A stretch of DNA of 5,990 nt from Verrucomicrobiales bacterium (GTDB lineage Bacteria > Verrucomicrobiota > Verrucomicrobiia > Verrucomicrobiales > DEV007): assembly GCA_022424805.1 (NCBI GenBank), contig JAKMGR010000020.1, forward strand, positions 1 to 5,990, given 5' to 3'. Of the stretch, positions 1 through 5,990 are shown one piece after another. The first letter of the stretch is position 1, and each line of letters starts with the position of its first letter. Position numbers and translations under genes: made by a program. The notes beneath the pieces were generated by a model that worked only from the letters and a program-made list of their open reading frames with translations, did no database searches and was not told the DNA's origin.

Positions 1-651
1 ATTTCCGACTCCGGTAATGGCTCCGACTGCCCCGCAATGGACAAATCCGTGGAATACTTGGGTGTCGACTCCGACCATGAGAGTGAGGTCGGGATCACCG
101 CTCGTGATGTGTTCTGCGGCATAGGTGAGAGAATCGGCCCCGCCGAATTCCTTGAAACCAACGAGGTTGGAATAGTCTTTTCGAAGATCAAAGAAGAGTT
201 CGGCTTTGGTTTCAAAACCGTAGTAGGGGCTGTTGTAGATCACCGCGGGCAGGTCACCACCTGCTGAGAGGACTCCTGCGAAATGGTCACGCTGGGCAGC
301 GGATGAAGTCCCCCGGGAGCGGACACGAGGTATCACCATCAGACCTGCTGCACCTACCTCCCGAGCATGGGCTGCGTGGTTGGCCGCAATCTTCGGGTTT
401 TGCGCTCCGGTTCCGACGACAACAGGCACTCCGGCGTTAACGAGACGCTCCACTCCTTCCTGTCGTTGTGAGTCTGTCAGGATCGGCCACTCGCCCATTG
501 ATCCACAATAGACGACTCCCCGCATCCCGGTGTCGACGAGGCGAGAGGCGGTGCTGACAAGAGCGTCGTAGTCTGGGTTTCCACCCCCGTCGCCGGGAGT
601 CATGATGGCAGTGATTGTGCCGCTGAAAATGCTGGAGCTGGTTTGAGACAT
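1..651 (-). CDS. DHDPS-family lyase/deaminase, LhpC-like (3' end cut off by window edge)
   Basis: A dihydrodipicolinate synthase/N-acetylneuraminate lyase superfamily TIM-barrel protein. Reading 651 down to 1 gives 217 residues with no stop; the family is usually about 290-310 residues, so roughly the last 80-90 are missing. The start is ATG at 649-651, and the barrel's first strand follows at once (GTITAIMTP, residues 11-19). The Schiff-base lysine is K167 in GFKEFGG and the catalytic-site tyrosine is Y139 in VIYNSPYYG. Both sit 6 residues later than Y133/K161 of E. coli DapA (numbering from memory). DapA's GTTGE loop is replaced by GSMGEW (50-55), which argues against lysine biosynthesis. 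The GSMGEW loop, YNSPYYGF, and MVGVDTQVFHGFVHCGA (192-208) resemble proteins annotated as 1-pyrroline-4-hydroxy-2-carboxylate deaminase (LhpC) of bacterial hydroxyproline catabolism. Superfamily is certain; this substrate is an inference. Cytoplasmic, no signal peptide. It follows the sulfatase by 18 bases on the same strand. Confidence 0.9.
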   Translation of the reverse strand, partial: MSQTSSSIFSGTITAIMTPGDGGGNPDYDALVSTASRLVDTGMRGVVYCGSMGEWPILTDSQRQEGVERLVNAGVPVVVGTGAQNPKIAANHAAHAREVGAAGLMVIPRVRSRGTSSAAQRDHFAGVLSAGGDLPAVIYNSPYYGFETKAELFFDLRKDYSNLVGFKEFGGADSLTYAAEHITSGDPDLTLMVGVDTQVFHGFVHCGAVGAITGVGN

Positions 652-669
652 GAGAGAAAAAGGGGGGGC

Positions 670-2412
670 TCAGGGTTTTGCTGTTTTGGGAATGACTGCT
701 TTGGCTTTTCGATCGCCGACGACGAAATGACCGCGTTCTTTTCCTGATTTCATGGGTTGAATCATCCAGACGGCACCGGGTCGAGTCTGTTGCGACTTTC
801 TCGTTCCGGCAGCAATGGTCCCATAGGATTTGGGTTTTCCCTTTTGATCCATCCAGAATAGTTCGACTGGTTGGCCAGACTTGTTGACGAAGGTGATGGG
901 AAAAGGTGAGCCATCCGGTTGAGAGGCTGGTGCTTTGCTTTGCGAAAGAGGAATCCAAGGTAATCCTGGCAGTGCCTCGAGAGAGGGTTCTTTGCGAGGG
1001 GAGAATTTCGTGGGTGCCCAGCTACGAAGTTGTTCGAGCTTCGCTGAGTTTTCGGCGTTCGAAGCGAGGTTGGTCCATTCGTAAGGATCCTCTGTAATAT
1101 GATAGAGTTCCTCGTCGCCGTTCGCGTAGTGAATGTAGCGCCACTGCAAGGCACTGAGCCCATAGCTACCGGGTTCGCCAAGGTGAGTCAGCGCAACATG
1201 ATCCCACTCTGCATTTGGGTTTTTGAGAAGCGGAACGAGACTCGGTCCGTCGTTGTCTGGTTTCGACTTGATGCCGGCAAGTTCAGTCAGAGTCGGAAAG
1301 AGGCTCAGCAGATCGACAGGCTTGTCGCAGATTGATCCCGGGGTGGTTCCGGCTGGCAATCCTGGCGCGGCATTTTTCGGAACTCGAATCATCAAGGGGA
1401 CTCGTGAGACGGCTCTCCAGGCGGTGAATTTCTGCCAATGCTGTTTTTCTCCGAGATGCCACCCGTGATCGCTCCATAGTACAATGATGGTGTTGTCTTT
1501 GTTCGGGCCTGACTCAAGGGCATCGAGGACGCGACCGAGCATGGCATCGGCAAAATGAATCGAAGCGAGATATCCCTGGATTCCTTTTTTCCATTGCCCG
1601 TGCTCACGGATGTGAGCGAAGTAGCGATTCGGTCCGCGCCGTTTCCCGGAGGGAGGCAGGTCATCGAGATCATTTTCCTGATAGCCGGGAGGGAGTTGAA
1701 TTTCGTCGAGTGGAAATGGCTCGAAGTATTTTTTCGGAACGAACCAGGGCTCGTGAGGGCGGTAGATTCCGCAGGCGAGAAAGAGCGGTTGCTCGTGCTC
1801 TTTGGCGAGCTGTTCGCCAACCCATTTAGAAACGAGCCAGTCTCCGCCGAATTCTTCGTCGGTCGCATCAAGCGCAGCCCAATCCGTTTCGACATATTGC
1901 CATGGTCCTCCGCGTGGCAAGTTTACGGGACGTTTGTCAGGATAGAGTGTTCGGGGAAATGGGTTTTCGGTTTCTTTCTCCGGGTAGTATTTGTCCCAGG
2001 ATCGAGCGTCGATGAAATAGTGGAGCATTTTGCCGGAACCAATTGCCCGGTAGTCGTGATTCCGGAAATGCTGCGGGAGAAGTTCTGTTTCCGGCAGGAT
2101 TTCACGCATCCTCTGCCCATTTTCGTAGAGTCCTGATGTGGCAGGTGAGAGGCCCGTCATGATGGCAGTTCGAGACGGATTGCAAGCCGCGCCCGGGCAG
2201 TGCGCATTGGTGAAGAGAACTCCGCTGGCAGCTAGGCGATCAAGATTCGGGGTGATCGTTTGGGGATGCCCGCCCATGCATCCAATCCAGTCATTGAGAT
2301 CGTCGAGGGCAATGAAGAGAATGTTAGGGCGCGAATTCTCATCGCATAGCCCAGTTGCAGGGGATGTGAAATATCCGATAAACAAAAGCAGGATGGTGAA
2401 AAAACGAGGCAT
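670..2412 (-). CDS. Secreted formylglycine-dependent sulfatase (iduronate-2-sulfatase-like) with C-terminal VHL-beta-like domain
   Basis: Complete 580-residue sulfatase, expected to hydrolyse sulfate esters, probably on a glycan, outside the cytoplasm. Residues 1-22 form a signal peptide (hydrophobic run ILLLFIGYF, likely cleavage near TGLC-DEN; the cysteine at 23 could also suggest a lipoprotein, but the lipobox is poor). The catalytic domain spans about 28-480. The metal-site aspartates are D37-D38 (IALDDLND). The sulfatase signature is C77-N-P-S-R81, whose cysteine would be matured to formylglycine. The second metal site is D315-H316 in SDHGWHLGEK, with K323. The SDHGW..GEK region and the overall order fit the iduronate-2-sulfatase/choline-sulfatase-like branch; the true substrate is unknown. 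After a Pro/Ser-rich linker (about 487-504), residues 505-575 form a beta-rich domain resembling the von Hippel-Lindau beta domain (VNKSGQPVELFW, SYGTIAAGT, W549). No clear Shine-Dalgarno; AGGT lies about 12 bases upstream. First gene of a probable two-gene unit with the DHDPS-family gene. Confidence 0.95.
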   Translation of the reverse strand: MPRFFTILLLFIGYFTSPATGLCDENSRPNILFIALDDLNDWIGCMGGHPQTITPNLDRLAASGVLFTNAHCPGAACNPSRTAIMTGLSPATSGLYENGQRMREILPETELLPQHFRNHDYRAIGSGKMLHYFIDARSWDKYYPEKETENPFPRTLYPDKRPVNLPRGGPWQYVETDWAALDATDEEFGGDWLVSKWVGEQLAKEHEQPLFLACGIYRPHEPWFVPKKYFEPFPLDEIQLPPGYQENDLDDLPPSGKRRGPNRYFAHIREHGQWKKGIQGYLASIHFADAMLGRVLDALESGPNKDNTIIVLWSDHGWHLGEKQHWQKFTAWRAVSRVPLMIRVPKNAAPGLPAGTTPGSICDKPVDLLSLFPTLTELAGIKSKPDNDGPSLVPLLKNPNAEWDHVALTHLGEPGSYGLSALQWRYIHYANGDEELYHITEDPYEWTNLASNAENSAKLEQLRSWAPTKFSPRKEPSLEALPGLPWIPLSQSKAPASQPDGSPFPITFVNKSGQPVELFWMDQKGKPKSYGTIAAGTRKSQQTRPGAVWMIQPMKSGKERGHFVVGDRKAKAVIPKTAKP

Positions 2413-2494
2413 TTTGGGAATGTTACCTGATTCGGTATGTGAAAGACTACTGTGAAAGCGGTCTAGTTGTCTTGATCGAAATTATTTTCCTGCC
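2413..2494. promoter_or_regulatory. Divergent intergenic region between sulfatase and regulator genes
   Basis: These 82 bases separate two start codons facing away from each other, so promoters for both the sulfatase/DHDPS-family unit (minus) and the PAS-AraC gene (plus) should lie here or extend into the coding ends. I cannot pick a reliable -35/-10 pair on either strand. The part nearest the regulator is AT-rich (about 2476-2490). The short direct repeat at 2438-2458 is the only structured element I see and is a candidate operator. Function is inferred from gene orientation. Confidence 0.6.
2438..2458. repeat. Two-copy direct repeat TGTGAAAG, candidate regulator site
   Basis: TGTGAAAG occurs exactly at 2438-2445 and again at 2451-2458, separated by ACTAC, a 13-base period. 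AraC-family proteins bind with two HTH motifs per subunit and often use direct repeats, but their repeats are more usually about 21 bases apart, so 13 is not the classic spacing. An 8-base match in 82 bases could arise by chance. Reported because it sits in the divergent promoter region beside an AraC-family gene. Confidence 0.3.
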
Positions 2495-3256
2495 ATGAAA
2501 ATGAGCACAGCCGGTTTGTCAGATCTTGTCGCCGATGGCGAAAACCTTGCCTTGCGCCTTCCCGTGCTGGAGTTGCTCTTCGATGAGGCATCCGATGTCG
2601 CCTTTTTCGTGAAGGATCGCGATGGTCGATACCTGTCGGTCAACCAGTCGCTGGCGGAGCGGCATGGATTCGCGAATAAGCAGGAGATGATCGGGAAGAG
2701 GCCTTCCGACGTTTGCCCGGGACCGTTTGGGGTGGTGCCGTCGGAGCAGGATGCGAAGATTCTGCGAACCGGACAGCCTCTGATTAATCACTTGGAGATG
2801 CAGTGGCAGCGCCCGCATAAACCGTGCTGGTGTCTCACAACAAAGTTGCTGCTTCGTGACGAAGGTGATGTGGTAGGTTTGGTGGGGTTCTCCCGTGATT
2901 TGAGAGAATCCGTTTCGCTCGATGAAATACCTTCCGGTCTTGCTCTGGTTTTGGATCGCTTCGAACAGAATTTTTCCGAACTAACAAGTCCTTCTCTTCT
3001 CGCGCGAGAGGCGAGAATGAGTGCCTCCCGTTTTGCCCGGATGATCAAGAGGGTTTTTGGAGTAACTCCCTCCCAGTATATTTCTCGTACGAGGATCAAT
3101 CAGGCGGCGAGGCTTCTCAGGGAGTCGGATGCGTCAGTTGCTGAGATTGCGCTTCAGGCGGGTTTTACTGACCACAGTGCGTTTACGCGAAAATTCAGAA
3201 GTGCGATGGGTGCGACACCATCTGCCTACCGCGAGGTGCTGGGAGGTGGAGAGTAG
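2495..3256 (+). CDS. PAS-domain AraC-family transcriptional regulator
   Basis: Complete 253-residue cytoplasmic DNA-binding protein. Residues about 24-136 are a PAS sensor domain: FDEASDVAFFVKDRDGRYLS begins it, a conserved N50-Q follows, then GKRPSDV (67-73), and the last strand is VVGLVGFSRDL (126-136). Residues about 150-248 are the AraC C-terminal double helix-turn-helix: first HTH around 165-190 (LLAREARMSASRFARMIKRV), a linker helix with the family-typical TPSQYI and RINQAARLL, and second HTH 214-235 (VAEIALQAGFTDHSAFTRKF), closing with the hallmark GATPSAYR (239-246). The signal is unknown; a small cytoplasmic ligand fits the lack of membrane segments. PAS-AraC proteins are frequent in PVC bacteria. 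It is divergent from the sulfatase/DHDPS-family pair and is therefore the likely regulator of that pair and possibly of itself. The start could also be the ATG two codons downstream (2501); neither has a good Shine-Dalgarno. It may continue into the dehydrogenase transcript 87 bases later. Confidence 0.94.
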   Translation: MKMSTAGLSDLVADGENLALRLPVLELLFDEASDVAFFVKDRDGRYLSVNQSLAERHGFANKQEMIGKRPSDVCPGPFGVVPSEQDAKILRTGQPLINHLEMQWQRPHKPCWCLTTKLLLRDEGDVVGLVGFSRDLRESVSLDEIPSGLALVLDRFEQNFSELTSPSLLAREARMSASRFARMIKRVFGVTPSQYISRTRINQAARLLRESDASVAEIALQAGFTDHSAFTRKFRSAMGATPSAYREVLGGGE

Positions 3257-3343
3257 TGACGAATTCCATGACCCTTCGAATTCTGGCGCGAGTTGTGTGA
3301 TTCAAGCATTGACGTTGAAAGAGGAGATCGTGAGGATTCCGAC
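3257..3343 (+). other. Intergenic spacer between regulator and dehydrogenase genes
   Basis: An 87-base gap between two same-strand genes. It contains two GAATTC copies (3261-3266 and 3278-3283) that could pair as a 6-base stem with an 11-base loop, but no T-run follows, so I do not call a terminator. No clear promoter is visible. The distal part is purine-rich and carries the ribosome binding site of the next gene. Whether the two genes share a transcript cannot be decided from sequence alone. Confidence 0.5.
3332..3336 (+). promoter_or_regulatory. Ribosome binding site GAGGA for the dehydrogenase gene
   Basis: GAGGA lies 7 bases before the ATG at 3344, the normal Shine-Dalgarno distance, and supports that start. 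A second purine block, GAGGAG at 3321-3326, is too far upstream to serve this ATG. It is the only clear Shine-Dalgarno among the four genes here. Confidence 0.65.
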
Positions 3344-5990
3344 ATGATTTGGCGAACGTTTTTCTACGCCCTTAAAATTTCCTTTCTCTGTTCTTTCGGA
3401 GCTTTCGGTGACGAGTTTCCGGAGCCATACAACACGGAGAAGGAGGAGGCTCCTCCCATGAGCGCGGCGGAGGCAGCGAAATCGGCGAAACTGCCCGATG
3501 GGTTTCGTCTCGAGGTGTTTGCGGCGGAGCCGGATGTGCAGCAGCCCATTTCGATCGCGTTTGATGATGCAGGTCGTCTCTGGGTTGCGGAATGCTACAC
3601 CTTTGCCGAGCGGCCGCTGCGATGGGATCTGGAATTGTGTGATCGGGTCCTAGTTCTCGAGGATGCTGATGGTGACGGAACAATGGATAAACGCACGGTT
3701 TTCTGGGATGAAGGAAAGCGTCTTACCAGCGCGATACCCGGGCATGGTGGAGTCTGGGTGACCTGTGCGCCGCAGTTGCTCTTCATTCCGGATAAAGACA
3801 ATGATCTTGTTCCCGATGGTGAGCCAATTGTGATGCTCGATGGATTCGATGCAGAGCACATCGGTCACAACATTGTGAACGGATTGAAGTGGGGGCCGGA
3901 TGGGTGGCTCTACGGTCGCCATGGAATCACGGCGACCTCACCGGTCGGAAAGCCCGGCACGCCAATAGCAAGGCGGACTCAGTTGAACTGCTCGATCTGG
4001 CGGTTTCATCCGGAGACGCACGAGTTCGAAGTTTTCTGCGATGGGGGAACGAATCCCTGGGGACTCGATTGGGATGAAAACGGTCAGCTCTTTTACACCA
4101 ACACAGTGATCGGTCATCTCTGGCACGCTATTCCAGGTGCCTACTACACGCGCATGTTCGGCGCTCATCTGAATCCCTATGTCTATGAACTCGTTCCGCA
4201 TACGGCGGATCATTATCACTGGGACACCGGGGCGGAAAAGTGGAATGACATTCGCAGCGGCGTAACGGGTAGCACGTCCGCGCTTGGAGGCGGACATGCT
4301 CATATGGGATGCCTGATTTACCAAGGGGGAGTCTGGCCGGAGGAATACCGCGGTGATCTTTTTGCCTGCAATCTTCACGGTCGTCGAGTGAACCGGGATC
4401 ATCTGAAGCGCGAGGGAGTTGGCTACGTTGCGACTCACGGAAAAGATTTTCTGATGATGGAGGACCCCTGGTTTCGCGGGCTTGATCTCATCACAGGCCC
4501 GGACGGGCAGGTCTGGATGAATGACTGGTCTGACACAGGGGAGTGCCATGATAACGATGCCATTCATCGGACGAGTGGGAGGATCTATCGTATCGTTTAT
4601 GACGGACCGGAAAAAGGAAATCCAACAATGGACCGTCCATACTGGCTCACTCGTCGAGCGGCAGGTGAATATGATCGCAACGCCCTGACAAAACTACTTT
4701 CATCTGATGAAGAAGCGACTGCAGCGATGGCGGTCCGTTGGCTCAGTGAGGATTGGGGGGATGAAAAAGAGACCGCGGATGTTTTTGCCAACCTAGTTAG
4801 TGAGATCACGCCCGGAATGGTGCGGATGGAACTGGCGGCTGCATTGCAGAGACTGCCATTGAAGCATCGGGCGCCTCTTGCCAAACGTCTTGCCGCCCTG
4901 GCGCAGGATGCTGATGACAGGCAGCAATCGCTACTGATCTGGTATGGTGTCGAGGAAGTCGTCGCAAGTGATCCGATGCTCGGAGTGGAGATTGCCTTAA
5001 GTTCGCGCCAGCCCACTGTGACTCGACTGGTGACACGGAGATTGGCTTCCGAAATGGAGCGATGGGAAAATCCGGTTTCTTCCCTCTTGCGAGGATCTCA
5101 AACCGTTCCTGCTGAAATTGCGGAACAAGTCGCGGTCGGAATGTCGCAGGGATTGGAAGGATGGGTCAATGCGAAGGAGCCAAAATTCTGGAAAGAGTTT
5201 GCCGAGCGTATCCACCGTAGCGGAGACGAAGATTTGATGGAGAAGGTCCGCAGTCTTGCCGTTCTTTTCGGCGACGGAAGAGTGCGGGAAGATCTGATCG
5301 CGGCGGCAAAGGACACGGAACGGGATTCTGAAGTCCGTCGCGCCGCGCTCGCGAGCCTTTTGCGACAGCCCGAAGATGATCTTCTCGAGCTTTTAAAAAC
5401 CTGGTCGACAGACAAGGTTCTCGCGCGAGATGCCATCCGGGGGCTTGCTTTATACGACGCTCCCGGGGTTTCTCAGAGAATGATCAATTTCTGGAAACGG
5501 AATCCTGCGTTTCGATCCATAGCGATTGATTCTCTTGTCGCTCGTCCTTCTTACGCTGGTGACCTCCTCGCCTTTGTGGAGAAAGGGGAGATTCCGGCCA
5601 ATGCGATTTCTCCTTCGCAGGCTCGTCAGATTGCGAATCTAGGCGATGAGAAATTGTCAGCGAGATTGGTGGAATTGTGGGGGGCGATTCGGGAAACTCC
5701 CGCAGAGAAAAAGAAAGAACTCGAAAAGTGGAAGTCTCTTTTGACGAAAGAGGCGGTCGCGTCGTCCGATCCCGTTCGAGGAAAGCAGTTCTTCGCACAA
5801 AGCTGTGGGGCCTGTCATGTGCTTTACGGGGAGGGCGGAAAAATTGGCCCCGATCTCACCGGAAGTGATCGTCACAATGTAGACTACATTCTCGAGAGCA
5901 CGCTCAACCCGAGCGATGTGATTCCCGCTGACTACCGACTGACGGTTTTTACGCTGAAAGATGGCCGAGTCGTTTCCGGAGTCATTGCGG
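3344..5990 (+). CDS. PVC-type secreted dehydrogenase / helical-repeat / cytochrome c-like heme protein (3' end cut off by window edge)
   Basis: An open frame of 882 residues runs from ATG 3344 to the right edge without a stop. Residues 1-22 are a signal peptide (hydrophobic core FFYALKISFLCSF, likely cleavage AFG-DE). Residues about 48-420 are a beta-propeller of the Pirellula/Verrucomicrobium membrane-bound dehydrogenase family (TIGR02604-like): LPDGFRLEVFAAEP (50-63), GRLWVAECYTF (77-87), GLKWGPDGWLYGRHG (180-194), the GGGHAHMGCLIYQGGVWP stretch (315-332) and GLDLITGPDGQVWMNDW (379-395). Two DxDxD loops (107-115, 150-158) look like calcium sites. Residues about 440-790 are alpha-helical and HEAT-like. 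The heme domain (TIGR02603-like) starts near 808: C821-G-A-C824-H825 attaches heme c, followed by GPDLTG (835-840), NPSDVIPADY (855-864) and KDGRVVSG. It probably oxidises a sugar or alcohol in the periplasm and passes electrons to its heme; the substrate is unknown. The missing C-terminus is probably only some tens of residues. Confidence 0.93.
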   Translation, partial: MIWRTFFYALKISFLCSFGAFGDEFPEPYNTEKEEAPPMSAAEAAKSAKLPDGFRLEVFAAEPDVQQPISIAFDDAGRLWVAECYTFAERPLRWDLELCDRVLVLEDADGDGTMDKRTVFWDEGKRLTSAIPGHGGVWVTCAPQLLFIPDKDNDLVPDGEPIVMLDGFDAEHIGHNIVNGLKWGPDGWLYGRHGITATSPVGKPGTPIARRTQLNCSIWRFHPETHEFEVFCDGGTNPWGLDWDENGQLFYTNTVIGHLWHAIPGAYYTRMFGAHLNPYVYELVPHTADHYHWDTGAEKWNDIRSGVTGSTSALGGGHAHMGCLIYQGGVWPEEYRGDLFACNLHGRRVNRDHLKREGVGYVATHGKDFLMMEDPWFRGLDLITGPDGQVWMNDWSDTGECHDNDAIHRTSGRIYRIVYDGPEKGNPTMDRPYWLTRRAAGEYDRNALTKLLSSDEEATAAMAVRWLSEDWGDEKETADVFANLVSEITPGMVRMELAAALQRLPLKHRAPLAKRLAALAQDADDRQQSLLIWYGVEEVVASDPMLGVEIALSSRQPTVTRLVTRRLASEMERWENPVSSLLRGSQTVPAEIAEQVAVGMSQGLEGWVNAKEPKFWKEFAERIHRSGDEDLMEKVRSLAVLFGDGRVREDLIAAAKDTERDSEVRRAALASLLRQPEDDLLELLKTWSTDKVLARDAIRGLALYDAPGVSQRMINFWKRNPAFRSIAIDSLVARPSYAGDLLAFVEKGEIPANAISPSQARQIANLGDEKLSARLVELWGAIRETPAEKKKELEKWKSLLTKEAVASSDPVRGKQFFAQSCGACHVLYGEGGKIGPDLTGSDRHNVDYILESTLNPSDVIPADYRLTVFTLKDGRVVSGVIA

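Noticed and set aside
601..603. Internal ATG as the start of the DHDPS-family gene
   Set aside because: Starting here would remove the conserved first barrel strand (GTITAIMTP), and it has no better ribosome binding site than the ATG at 649-651.
437..958. 173-codon minus-strand frame overlapping the sulfatase end and the DHDPS-family start
   Set aside because: It is out of frame with both real genes, rich in Arg/Ser/His with low-complexity character, and matches no family I recognise.
1555..2136. 193-codon open frame on the plus strand, antisense to the sulfatase
   Set aside because: The minus-strand sulfatase here has clear family motifs (including CNPSR) and a complete frame. The antisense frame shows no recognisable domain and is a shadow of the coding strand's composition.
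2467..2490. TTGTCT as a -35 box for the regulator gene
   Set aside because: A 17-base spacer would put the -10 box at 2490-2495, on top of the start codon. There is no supporting evidence for a leaderless transcript.
3261..3283. GAATTC...GAATTC possible hairpin after the regulator gene, as a terminator
   Set aside because: The stem is only 6 AT-rich pairs with an 11-base loop, and there is no following T-run. Two copies of a 6-base palindrome explain it equally well.
3938..4567. 209-codon minus-strand frame inside the dehydrogenase gene
   Set aside because: The plus-strand frame through this region is continuous and has strong family motifs. The antisense frame has no domain signal.

Overview
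The window looks like chromosome from a member of the Planctomycetes-Verrucomicrobia (PVC) group. The strongest sign is the large gene at the right. It joins a Pirellula/Verrucomicrobium-type secreted dehydrogenase beta-propeller, a helical-repeat middle and a CxxCH heme domain, an architecture I know essentially only from PVC bacteria. A secreted formylglycine sulfatase, a PAS-AraC regulator and mostly weak Shine-Dalgarno sites fit the same group. Genus or species cannot be assigned from this sequence.

Layout: four protein genes fill almost the whole window. Bases 1-651 (minus) hold the N-terminal three quarters of a DHDPS-superfamily protein, cut by the left edge. It most resembles the hydroxyproline-pathway deaminase group (LhpC-like) rather than lysine-biosynthetic DapA. 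Bases 670-2412 (minus) hold a complete secreted sulfatase with a VHL-beta-like domain at its C-terminus. It lies 18 bases upstream of the DHDPS-family gene and is probably cotranscribed with it. Bases 2413-2494 are a divergent intergenic region. Bases 2495-3256 (plus) hold a PAS-AraC transcription factor. Bases 3257-3343 are a short gap with a good ribosome binding site, and 3344-5990 (plus) is the dehydrogenase/heme protein, cut by the right edge. I see no RNA genes, mobile elements, CRISPR arrays or convincing terminators.

How they may work together: the regulator is transcribed divergently from the sulfatase/DHDPS-family pair, so it is the obvious candidate to control it. The most interesting point is a possible hydroxyproline theme. 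Eukaryotic pVHL recognises hydroxyproline through its beta domain. The sulfatase carries a domain that aligns without gaps to that region and keeps three of the five pocket residues (all aromatic), with Ser changed to Thr and His changed to Ala. The next gene belongs to a subgroup that includes the deaminase of bacterial 4-hydroxyproline breakdown. One reading is a pathway that desulfates and consumes hydroxyproline-rich sulfated glycoproteins (algal wall or animal matrix). That is a hypothesis, not something the sequence proves.
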